From assembly GCF_010686755.1 (NCBI RefSeq), contig NZ_JAAGXA010000010.1, positions 1-64,000 on the forward strand: a stretch of 64,000 nucleotides of DNA, written 5' to 3'. The stretch comes from Nocardioides zeae. Its GTDB lineage: Bacteria > Actinomycetota > Actinomycetes > Propionibacteriales > Nocardioidaceae. The notes beneath the pieces are model-generated. The model had not been told where the DNA came from and did not search any database. It saw nothing but the letters and a program-made list of their open reading frames with translations. Below, one piece after another: positions 1 through 7,143 of the stretch. A program made the position numbers and the translations under genes. Within the stretch, counting starts at the first letter, position 1; every line of letters starts with the position of its first letter.

Positions 1-99
1 ACCAGAACCGCCTTCGGCTTCCGCTCACCCCACGCACTCATCGCCCTCGCCATGCTCAACCTCGCAGGACACCGCCCCACCCTCCCCGGCCGCCGATAA
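1..99 (+). pseudogene. C-terminal end of a transposase, cut by the window edge
   Basis: An open frame runs from base 1 to a TAA at 97-99 and encodes about 32 residues ending in ...ALIALAMLNLAGHRPTLPGRR. The preceding TAFGFRSP stretch resembles, from memory, the C-terminal tail of ISL3-type transposases, but this was not searched. The 5' part lies outside the window, so it cannot be told whether the full gene is intact; it is listed as a fragment for that reason. It is followed by a duplicated palindromic repeat (124-330), which may belong to the same mobile-element neighbourhood. Confidence 0.4.
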
Positions 100-123
100 C
101 CCACGGATCAGTCACAAGAGCCC

Positions 124-183
124 GAAATGTTCGGTTGGGACGTGTCCGACCCGGTCGGAGGTGCACCGACGTCCCAGTTCGCG
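124..183. repeat. Palindromic repeat, copy a of a ~60-bp pair
   Basis: This ~60-bp unit runs from GAAATGTTCGGTTGGGACG to CGTCCCAGTTCGCG. It can fold with outer arms TTGGGACG/CGTCCCAG and an inner stem CCGACC/GGTCGG. It is closely related to the unit at 271-330. The inner stem differs between the two copies yet still pairs in both, so the structure rather than the exact sequence appears to be kept. Confidence 0.7.
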
Positions 184-270
184 GCCCGGCCGGGTGCGCG
201 TTCGTGGCGCGACGCCGCAGCCAGTCCGGTCGGTCCGAGGGGCTGGTCGCGCGGCGTACCCCGGCCCACG

Positions 271-330
271 GAAATGTGCGGCTGGGACGTGCTCGACCGG
301 GTCCAGGTCGCACCAGCGTCCCAGTTCGCG
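271..330. repeat. Palindromic repeat, copy b of a ~60-bp pair
   Basis: Second copy of the unit at 124-183, with outer arms CTGGGACG/CGTCCCAG and inner stem CGACC/GGTCG. It ends 17 bases before the stop codon of the AraC-type gene on the minus strand. It could therefore act as that gene's terminator, or be a dispersed REP/MITE-like element. A half copy (GTTGGGACGTGCT) appears at about 15401. Confidence 0.7.
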
Positions 331-346
331 AGCTCGCCTCGCTCCC

Positions 347-1309
347 TCAGGACGCCAGCGTCGTCGACGGCGCCTGGCCGTGGGCCGCGCGGTACGTCTG
401 CGAGAACCGCCCGAGGTGGAAGAAGCCCCACCGAGCCGCGACCTCGGTGACGGTCGTGGTCTCGGGCGAGCCCTCGAGCAGGTCGGCGTGGGCGCGGGCG
501 AGGCGTGTGCGGCGGAGCTCCTCCAGCGGCGTCGTACCCCGCTCGCGCTGGAACGCCTCCTGCAGGGTGCGGGGGCTGACGCCGACCTCGCCGGCCAGGT
601 CGGCGACGCGCCACGGACGCTCGGGGCACTCCTCGATGAGCACCATGGCCGCCCGGACGGTGCGGGAGACGGGCGCGCTGGCGGCCGGGGCCGGCGTCAG
701 CGTCGAGCTGTTCGGCTGCGCGGCGAGCAGGCCCGACACGATGACCTGCTCGAAGTGGCTCGCGGCCAGGGGGCTGCTGAGCACGCCGCGGCCCAGCTCG
801 GCCTCGTCGCAGGCGAGGTGCACGAGCCGCAGCCAGCTGCGGATGGCCGGGGACCCGAGGTCGACGAGCGGGTCGAAGACGACGTCGCCCGTGCCGCCGG
901 CCGCCTCCTCCACCGCGCGGCGCGGGAGGTGGACGAGCAACTGCTCGCAGCCCGCGGACCAGATCATGTCGACGGGCAGGGAGGGGGAGGGCAGGGAGGC
1001 GTACCCGCGGTTCGACGCCACCACCCGGTCGCCCACCTTGACCCGCGCCTGGCCCTTGAGGGGCACCTGCATGAGGTAGAAGTCCCCGAACCGACCCGGC
1101 GTGATGCGCACCTCGTCGCCGTAGCGCAGGTAGTGCACGCTGATCCCGCCGACGTCCGCAGCGTTGTGGACCATCGAGAGGCGCCCGCCGCGTTCGGTCA
1201 GCGACAGGTCGTGCGGGCAGAACGACCGCCCGACCTCGGCGCGTGCCTGGTCGAGGTCGGAGGTCGCCAGCCGGGTGTGGCGGGACAGCATCTGCACGGT
1301 CATGGTCAC
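347..1309 (-). CDS. AraC-family transcriptional regulator
   Basis: This 320-residue protein has the architecture of one-component AraC regulators. The N-terminal ~200 residues look like an AraC-binding-like sensor region (SVHYLRYGDEVRITPG). The C-terminal ~100 residues form the double helix-turn-helix, including VADLAGEVGVSPRTLQEAFQ and WGFFHLGRFSQTYRAAHG. The start is an ATG at 1309. It is paralogous to the AraC gene at 4340-5347, and the two bracket the cyclase/TPP-enzyme pair. That suggests control of the surrounding catabolic cluster; the inducer is unknown. Confidence 0.88.
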   Translation of the reverse strand: MTMTVQMLSRHTRLATSDLDQARAEVGRSFCPHDLSLTERGGRLSMVHNAADVGGISVHYLRYGDEVRITPGRFGDFYLMQVPLKGQARVKVGDRVVASNRGYASLPSPSLPVDMIWSAGCEQLLVHLPRRAVEEAAGGTGDVVFDPLVDLGSPAIRSWLRLVHLACDEAELGRGVLSSPLAASHFEQVIVSGLLAAQPNSSTLTPAPAASAPVSRTVRAAMVLIEECPERPWRVADLAGEVGVSPRTLQEAFQRERGTTPLEELRRTRLARAHADLLEGSPETTTVTEVAARWGFFHLGRFSQTYRAAHGQAPSTTLAS

Positions 1310-1450
1310 GCTCCTCGAGCACGAGTGTGACCCCGATCATAACCGAGCAGTATTGCGTGCGCATTACGGCCGTCGAAGAAGCGTGATACATCCGCGCGGG
1401 GCGCGGGGCGCGGGGCGGCCGTCGGCCTCGGGGCGGCCGTGGGCCTCGGG

Positions 1451-1643
1451 GAAAGAAAACGCGGACCGGCTCCCGAACCCGCGAAAGAAAACGCGGACCG
1501 GCTCCCGAACCCGCGAAAGAAAACGCGGACCCGGGCCTGCGACACGCCGACGCCCGGCCCGGAACCGTCCGCGTTTTCTTTCGGCGGTCCTCGGGCCCCG
1601 CGCACTTTGCTCGCCCACCTCGGGCCCGTCCGCGTTTTCTTCG
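1451..1643. repeat. Dispersed inverted-repeat element, copy 1
   Basis: Left side: three GAAAGAAAACGCGGACC arms, the first two inside a perfect 32-bp tandem duplication (1451-1482 and 1483-1514). A central GCGACACGCCGA follows. Right side: two inverted arms GTCCGCGTTTTCTT (1567 and 1628). Related elements lie at 38887-39043 and 41417-41577. All three sit directly downstream of a gene stop, here that of the TPP enzyme on the minus strand. The A-rich/GC-stem/T-rich layout fits a bidirectional terminator. The remaining 1310-1735 sequence shows no credible gene. Confidence 0.8.
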
Positions 1644-1735
1644 CCGCGCCCCCCCACCGGTCGTGGTGCCAGGCCTGCGGAAACCCGCGGGCTCGCACCA
1701 CGACCCGGGCGAGGGGGGAGGGGGAGGGGCCGGGC

Positions 1736-3382
1736 TCAGTGCCCCTTGAACGCCTCCTGCAGCCACCACGCGCCGCCGTCGCTCGCGATCTTCGCGTCGA
1801 CGACCATCACGCCGCGGGGATCAGCCGCCCAGGCCGCGACCTCCGCCAGGTCGGCCTCGGTGCGCACGGTGACGCCACGGGCGCCGTACCCTCGCGCGAC
1901 CGCCGCGATGTCCGCGTCCGGGAAGGTGACGGTGCCGAGGTCGGGCGTGCCGTGGGAGCCGTCGCCGAAGTGGTGGACCTCGGCGCCGTAGGCCGCGTCG
2001 TCGTAGACCGCCACCAGCATCGGGATCCCCAGCCGCACGATCGTCTCGAGCTCGCTGATGCCCATCCAGAAGCCGCCGTCGCCGGTGCCGACGACCGCGA
2101 GCCGGTGCGGCTGCGCGAGCGCCGCGCCGATGCCGCTGGCGAGGCCGAGCCCGATGGACTGGAAGGCCTGGGTGAAGCAGAAGCCGTTCTCGTCGGGGAC
2201 GCGGAGGTACGTCGAGGGGTAGCCCATGAAGTTGCCGGAGTCGATCGCGACGACGCGCTCGGCCGGCAGGAGCGCGTCGAGGCCGCGGCTGAAGGCCCGC
2301 GGGTCGATCTGCTCGTCGGTGGAGACGTCGGGGGTGGGCGTGTCGTTCCACCAGCGCGCCTCGGCGAGGCGGGCGGCGACCTCGGCGGTGCGGTAGCCGG
2401 TGGCCTTCGTGCCGAGCGCGTCGAGCACGTCCGCGGCGGTGGCGGCGCAGTCGCCGTGCACGCCGAGGTCGACGGGCCGGTGGGCGCCGAGGGCGGCGAG
2501 GTCGTCGTCGACCTGGACCACGCGGGCCGACGGTCCGATGAGCGAGCCGTGCCGCATCGTCCACATGTTGAGGGCGCAGCCCCAGCCGACGACGAGGTCG
2601 GCGCCGGCGATGAGCTCGGCGGTCAGCGGCGCGGAGAACCCGCCGGAGATGCCGAGGTCGAACTCCTCGCCGCGGAACAGGCCGTTCGCCACGGCGGACG
2701 TCGCCAGCAGCGCGCCCGATGCCGCGGCGAGCGCGGAGATCTCGGGTCCGGCCGTCCGGCCGCCGCGCCCGGCGACGAACACGGGGCGCTCGGCGGCCTC
2801 GATGAGGGCGGCCAGGTCCTCGACCGCGCGCCGCGCGGGCCGCACGGGCAGCGGGGCGGTGAGCTCCGGCGTACGCGCGTCGTCGGGAGCCGGGGCTCCC
2901 TGGACGTCGAGGGGCAGGTTGAGCACGACGGTGCGGCGGCCGTGCACGGCGGTGCGGTAGGCGCGCACGACGTCGGCGACGGCCGAGGCGGCGGAGTGCA
3001 CGCGCTCGGGGACGGCGCCGACGCTGGCCACGAGGGCGTCCTGGTCGATGCGGAAGTTGGAGTTGACGGTCGCGCCGGCGGTGTCGGCGGCCAGCACGAG
3101 CATCGGGGTGCGGCTCTTGGCCGCCTCCCCGATGCCCGTGACGGCGTTGGTGAGCCCGCAGCCCTGGTGGAGGGTGAGCACCGGGGGCAGCTCTCCGAGG
3201 CGCCCGTAGCCGTCGGCCATCGAGGCCGCGCCGCCCTCGTGGCGGGCCGCGGTGAAGGGGACCCCCGCGGCCCGGAGCGCGTTGGTGACGGCGAAGTTGC
3301 CGCTGCCGACCACGCCGAACGCGTGGCCGACGCCCAGCTCGGCGAGGGTGGAGCCGACGAGGTCGGCGACGGTGCGGGTCAC
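1736..3382 (-). CDS. Thiamine-diphosphate-dependent enzyme (acetolactate synthase/decarboxylase family)
   Basis: The 548-residue protein has the three-domain layout of TPP enzymes such as acetolactate synthase and benzoylformate decarboxylase. The cofactor-activating glutamate is E49 (RHEGGAASMADGYG). The C-terminal TPP motif begins with GDGGFW at 434-439 and ends in VYDDAAYG, with Asp-Asp where most members have Asn-Asn. The start is a GTG at 3382 behind AAAGG. It lies 22 bases after the cyclase-family gene and is probably co-transcribed. A 2-keto-acid decarboxylase or ligase role on a ring-opened product is inferred; the substrate is not readable from sequence. Confidence 0.85.
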   Translation of the reverse strand: MTRTVADLVGSTLAELGVGHAFGVVGSGNFAVTNALRAAGVPFTAARHEGGAASMADGYGRLGELPPVLTLHQGCGLTNAVTGIGEAAKSRTPMLVLAADTAGATVNSNFRIDQDALVASVGAVPERVHSAASAVADVVRAYRTAVHGRRTVVLNLPLDVQGAPAPDDARTPELTAPLPVRPARRAVEDLAALIEAAERPVFVAGRGGRTAGPEISALAAASGALLATSAVANGLFRGEEFDLGISGGFSAPLTAELIAGADLVVGWGCALNMWTMRHGSLIGPSARVVQVDDDLAALGAHRPVDLGVHGDCAATAADVLDALGTKATGYRTAEVAARLAEARWWNDTPTPDVSTDEQIDPRAFSRGLDALLPAERVVAIDSGNFMGYPSTYLRVPDENGFCFTQAFQSIGLGLASGIGAALAQPHRLAVVGTGDGGFWMGISELETIVRLGIPMLVAVYDDAAYGAEVHHFGDGSHGTPDLGTVTFPDADIAAVARGYGARGVTVRTEADLAEVAAWAADPRGVMVVDAKIASDGGAWWLQEAFKGH

Positions 3383-3404
3383 GGGAGAGCCTTTCGGTGC
3401 GGGA

Positions 3405-4175
3405 TCAGGCGGGGACGATCGCGAAGACGCGCGCCGGCGAGCCGGTGCCGCCCACGATCGGCAGCGGGGAGACGACGACCATCGCGCCGGTGGCGGGGAG
3501 CTGGTCGACGTTCTGGAGCTGGGTGAGGCCGTACTTGTCGGCGCCGAGCAGGAAGTAGTGCACGGGGAACGCCGGCTCCATGCCGCCGGCCTGGCCGGCG
3601 TCGATGCCGACGGTCTCGACCGCGAAGCCCGAGATCGGCGAGGCGGCGAGCCACTGCGCGCCGGCGGGGGAGACGCCCGGGGTGTGGGGGCCGTTCTCGT
3701 CGGCGTTGGCGAAGGCCTCCGGGTCGCCGCCGCGGGCGCTCCAGCCGGTGCGGAAGACCAGCCAGGCGCCCTCGGGGAAGGGGCCGTTGTCGGCGACGTG
3801 CTTCTCCAGGTGCTCGGGCTCCAGCAGGAAGTCGGGGTCGGCCGCGACCTCGGCGGAGAAGTCGATGACGACGGCCGGGCCGACGAGGCGCGCCGGCGGG
3901 ATGGTGTCGACGGAGTGGCCCTCGCGGCCCGACGCCCAGTGCACGGGGGCGTCGAGGTGGGTGCCGGTGTGCTCGCCGGTGTGGATGTTGTTCCAGCCCC
4001 AGAACGGCCCGTCGTCGTCGAAGTCGCTCACCTTCTCCAGCGACAGCGGGATGGTGTTCGCGAACGGCGGCGGCAGCTGCAGCACCGGCGTGCTCGGCGA
4101 CAGCGGCGCGGTGAGGTCGACGATGCGGGCCTCGCCGGTGGCGAGGGAGCTGAGCAGGGTGTCGATGGCGGTCAT
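3405..4175 (-). CDS. Cyclase-family hydrolase (kynurenine formamidase/isatin hydrolase type)
   Basis: The 256-residue protein carries the metal-binding signature HTGTHLDAPVH at residues 69-79. This signature defines the cyclase superfamily of Mn/Zn-dependent amide hydrolases, which includes bacterial kynurenine formamidase and isatin hydrolase. Length is normal for the family. It heads a two-gene unit with the TPP enzyme. That pairing would suit hydrolysis of a cyclic amide to an alpha-keto acid followed by decarboxylation; this pathway is inference, while the family assignment is firm. Confidence 0.85.
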   Translation of the reverse strand: MTAIDTLLSSLATGEARIVDLTAPLSPSTPVLQLPPPFANTIPLSLEKVSDFDDDGPFWGWNNIHTGEHTGTHLDAPVHWASGREGHSVDTIPPARLVGPAVVIDFSAEVAADPDFLLEPEHLEKHVADNGPFPEGAWLVFRTGWSARGGDPEAFANADENGPHTPGVSPAGAQWLAASPISGFAVETVGIDAGQAGGMEPAFPVHYFLLGADKYGLTQLQNVDQLPATGAMVVVSPLPIVGGTGSPARVFAIVPA

Positions 4176-4339
4176 GAGGAAGCCCTTCGGGTCGGGTCCG
4201 GTCGCACGGGCAGGCCGCGCCTGCCGTGGAGGTGAGGCTAGGGCCGCTGCGCTCCGACCTCTATCCCGGATGCGCGGTCGTCATCCTGATTGCGCGTCGG
4301 TGGTCGGCCCGGTGGCCGGCCCCGGCCGCCCGCCGGACC

Positions 4340-5347
4340 TCAGCGGCGGCGCAGGGTCTCGCTGGGCGTCTCACCGAACGCGGCGCGGTAGTCGCCCGAC
4401 AACCGGCCCAGGTGCCCCGCGCCCCAGCGCAGGGCGGCCTCGGTGACGCTGGAGGCGGAGCCGTCGAGCAGGGACGCGCGCACACGCTCGAGCCGCACCC
4501 GCCGCAGGTACGCCGTGGGCGTGGTGTCGAGGTGGGCCCGGAACCCCGCCTGCAGGGCCCGGACGCTGAGGTGGACGGCCTCCGCGACGTCCGGAGTGCC
4601 GAGGGGCTCCGCGCAGTGCTCCTCGATCAGGCGGGCCGCCCGCAGCACGACGCGCTCCTGCGGGGTGGCGACCGGCGCCTCGCAGCGGGGCGCGACGGCG
4701 GCGACGAGCCCGTCGACGAGGGCGGTCTGGAGCGCGGCCGCGGCGCTCGGCACCGACGCGAGGCCGTCCGGTCGGTCGAGGTCGGCCAGCACGAGGTCGA
4801 CGACGCCCCGCCAGGTGCGGGCCGCGCCCCGGGTCAGGTCGAGCGACTGCACCCCCGGAGCGGCGGGCAGGACGCCGGTCGCCCGGGCCAGGTCGGTCCG
4901 CTCGCGCAGCAGCCCGCCGGCGATCCGCACCATCACGCGCGGGTTGCCGCAGGAGTAGCGCATCTGCAGCGCGCGACCGAGCGGGGTCAGGGCGGCCGTC
5001 CCCGGTCCGACCTCGACCGTGTCCCCGCCGGCCCGGATCCGGGCGCGCCCGGCGAGCGGGATCTGCACGAGCTGGAAGTCGAGGCCGTCGACGCCGACCT
5101 CCACCTCGCAGCCGTAGTCGATGAAGTGCAGGCTGAGGTCGCCGAGGTCCACGGCGTGGTGGCGCGCCCGGAAGTCGTCGTCGCGGCGGAGCGGTGTCAG
5201 CCGGTGGGGAGCCAGGGAGGCGGCGACCGAGACGCGGGCGGCGTCGATGCTGGTCGTGCTCAGCACACGGTGGGAGGCGAGCGGGGCAGCGACGCGTGCC
5301 ACGAGGTGCTCCTTGTCCGGTCGCATCGCGCGCTCGACCTGTCTCAT
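4340..5347 (-). CDS. AraC-family transcriptional regulator
   Basis: About 335 residues, with an N-terminal AraC-binding-like domain (HFIDYGCEVEVGVDGLDFQL) and a C-terminal double HTH ending WGAGHLGRLSGDYRAAFGETP. The open frame continues upstream, but convincing homology-like sequence starts at the Met at 5347 (MRQVERAM) or the Met at 5326 (MRPDKEH); neither has a strong ribosome site. It is divergent from the flavin reductase gene across a 117-bp gap with a 13-bp palindrome. It resembles the AraC protein at 347-1309, especially in the HTH region. Confidence 0.88.
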   Translation of the reverse strand: MRQVERAMRPDKEHLVARVAAPLASHRVLSTTSIDAARVSVAASLAPHRLTPLRRDDDFRARHHAVDLGDLSLHFIDYGCEVEVGVDGLDFQLVQIPLAGRARIRAGGDTVEVGPGTAALTPLGRALQMRYSCGNPRVMVRIAGGLLRERTDLARATGVLPAAPGVQSLDLTRGAARTWRGVVDLVLADLDRPDGLASVPSAAAALQTALVDGLVAAVAPRCEAPVATPQERVVLRAARLIEEHCAEPLGTPDVAEAVHLSVRALQAGFRAHLDTTPTAYLRRVRLERVRASLLDGSASSVTEAALRWGAGHLGRLSGDYRAAFGETPSETLRRR

Positions 5348-5385
5348 TGTGCAACGACCGTCACGAGAACGGAATAACTTCACGG

Positions 5386-5398
5386 GATCGGACCGATC
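5386..5398. promoter_or_regulatory. Perfect palindrome between divergent AraC and flavin reductase genes
   Basis: GATCGGACCGATC lies midway in the divergent intergenic region, well placed to control one or both genes. AraC proteins often bind direct repeats, so this site could instead serve another regulator. No experimental or comparative support is available here. Confidence 0.35.
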
Positions 5399-5464
5399 GT
5401 TTGCTGGACAGCGACGGCTCTCCGCGGATAGCGGTCCGCCCCGGCGCGGCGCACCATCGCCGCC

Positions 5465-5938
5465 ATGCCCGACACCCCCTGCGCCCCCCAGGTGGCCGCT
5501 CCTGACCTCCGCGCCCAGCTCGCCCGCTGGCCCAGCGGCGTCGCGGTCGTCACCGCGACCGGGGCGGGCCGACCGATCGCGAAGACCGTCAACAGCTTCC
5601 ACTCGACCTCGACCGACCCCCCGCTGGTGGGCTGGTGCCTCGACCACGGCTCGAGCCAGCTCGACGAGTGGATGGCCGCGGACGGCTACGTCGTCCACGT
5701 CCTCGCCGAGCACCAGACGCACCTGGTGGCGCAGTTCGCCGCGCGCCGGGACGACCGCTTCGCCGGCACCCGGTGGTCGCCCGGCCTCGACGGCATGCCG
5801 GTGCTGGACGACGACGTCGCGGTGCGGTTCGAGTGCCGCGTGCGCCACCGGTTGCCCGCGGGCGACCACACCTACCTGATCGGCGAGGTCGTGACCCTCA
5901 CGGCCGGTCCCGGCACACCGCTGCTGCTGCGCCGCTGA
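5465..5938 (+). CDS. Flavin reductase-domain protein
   Basis: 157 residues with the opening pattern of the HpaC-like flavin reductase domain: RWPSGVAVVTATGAGRP, then NSFHSTSTDPPLVGWCL, where the S-x-S/T-x-x-P-P-L-V stretch normally lines the FMN site. Such proteins supply reduced flavin to a partner monooxygenase. The next gene, 31 bases downstream, encodes an LLM-class flavin monooxygenase. A two-component oxygenase is therefore likely, with this subunit as the NAD(P)H:flavin reductase. Confidence 0.85.
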   Translation: MPDTPCAPQVAAPDLRAQLARWPSGVAVVTATGAGRPIAKTVNSFHSTSTDPPLVGWCLDHGSSQLDEWMAADGYVVHVLAEHQTHLVAQFAARRDDRFAGTRWSPGLDGMPVLDDDVAVRFECRVRHRLPAGDHTYLIGEVVTLTAGPGTPLLLRR

Positions 5939-5969
5939 CACTCCTCACCCCACCGAAAGAGAGATCCCC

Positions 5970-7070
5970 GTGTCCATCCCCGTCCTCGAGGCCGACCACT
6001 TCCGCCTCGGCCTGTTCTCCTCCAACTGCACGGGCGGCCTGGCCGTCACCACCATCCCCGAGCGCTGGTCGGCCTCCTGGGAGGACAACCTGCGCCTGGC
6101 CCGTCTCGCCGACCGGGTCGGCATCGACTTCATGCTGCCGATCGCCCGCTGGATCGGCTACGGCGGCGTCACCAACTTCCACGAGGGCGTCCTCGAGCCG
6201 GTGCCGTGGGCGACGGCGATCGTCGCGGCCACCGAGCGCCTCACGGCGTTCGCGACGGTGCACACCGCGTTCAACCACCCGGTCGTGACGGCCAAGCAGC
6301 TGGCGACCGTGGACCAGGTCGGCCCCGGCCGGGTGGGCCTGAACGTGGTCGCGGGGTGGAACCAGCCCGAGTACCAGGCCATGGGCGTCGACCTGCCCCA
6401 GGACCACGACTCCCGCTACGCCCTCGCCCAGGAGTGGGTCGACGTCGTCACCACGCTGTGGCAGCGCGAGGGCCGCTTCGATCTGCCGGGCCGGTTCTGG
6501 GACCTGCAGGGCGTCGAGGCGATGCCGAAGCCCGCCGCCGGGCGCATCCCGATCCTCAACGCGGGTTCCAGCCCGCAGGGCAAGGCGTACGCCGCGCGCA
6601 ACGCCGACTTCGTGTTCACCATCGTGGGCGGGCCGGAGGACGGGGCCGACGTGGTCCGGGAGCTCTCCGCCCAGTCCGCGGCGCAGGGGCGGTCCGCAGG
6701 GGTGCTCACCCCGACCCACGTCGTGTGTCGCCCCACGCGCGCGGAGGCGGAGGACTACCTGCACTACTACGCCGTCGAGAACGCCGACTGGGACGCGGTC
6801 GACAACCTCATGCAGCTGCAGGGCCTCCACGCCCAGTCCTTCAGCCCGGAGATGCTGGCCGGCTTCCGCGGCCGCTTCGCCGCCGGCCACGGCACGTGCC
6901 CGTTGATCGGCTCGCCCGACGACGTGGCCGACGAGATCGAGCGGTTCGCCCGGGCCGGGTTCGGCGGCATCACGATGTCGTTCGTCGACTACGTGGGCGA
7001 GCTGGAGTACTTCGCGCAGGAGGTCATGCCCCGCCTGGCGAAGAAGGGCCTGCGGCCCGAGGTGGGTTGA
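5970..7070 (+). CDS. LLM-class flavin-dependent monooxygenase (RutA/SsuD-like)
   Basis: 366 residues with the bacterial luciferase-like TIM-barrel pattern. Characteristic stretches include GYGGVTNFHEGVLEP, VDQVGPGRVGLNVVAGWNQPEYQAMG and PILNAGSSPQGKAYAARNADF. They resemble pyrimidine oxygenase RutA and alkanesulfonate monooxygenase SsuD, which use reduced FMN and O2. The GTG start at 5970 follows AAAGAGAG. It probably works with the flavin reductase directly upstream. RutA cleaves a heterocyclic ring amide, which fits a heterocycle-degrading cluster, but the substrate is not established. Confidence 0.88.
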   Translation: MSIPVLEADHFRLGLFSSNCTGGLAVTTIPERWSASWEDNLRLARLADRVGIDFMLPIARWIGYGGVTNFHEGVLEPVPWATAIVAATERLTAFATVHTAFNHPVVTAKQLATVDQVGPGRVGLNVVAGWNQPEYQAMGVDLPQDHDSRYALAQEWVDVVTTLWQREGRFDLPGRFWDLQGVEAMPKPAAGRIPILNAGSSPQGKAYAARNADFVFTIVGGPEDGADVVRELSAQSAAQGRSAGVLTPTHVVCRPTRAEAEDYLHYYAVENADWDAVDNLMQLQGLHAQSFSPEMLAGFRGRFAAGHGTCPLIGSPDDVADEIERFARAGFGGITMSFVDYVGELEYFAQEVMPRLAKKGLRPEVG

Positions 7071-7089
7071 TCCGTCACCCCCGACGCGA

Positions 7090-7129
7090 GACGGGCACCG
7101 CCGCTGGGTCGTCAGCGGCGGTGCCCGTC
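7090..7129. terminator. Bidirectional hairpin terminator
   Basis: A 16-bp perfect stem (GACGGGCACCGCCGCT and its complement) with an 8-base loop sits between the stops of the convergent monooxygenase and oxidoreductase genes. No strong U-tract is visible, which is common in very GC-rich actinobacteria. Confidence 0.75.
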
Positions 7130-7143
7130 GTCAGGGGGCGGCG

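Noticed and set aside
124..330. CRISPR-like array from the duplicated unit
   Set aside because: Only two units of ~60 bp with an ~87-base interval and internal palindromes; no cas genes and no regular spacers.
1439..3526. 695-codon plus-strand frame
   Set aside because: Antisense shadow of the TPP enzyme, which has clear catalytic motifs on the minus strand.
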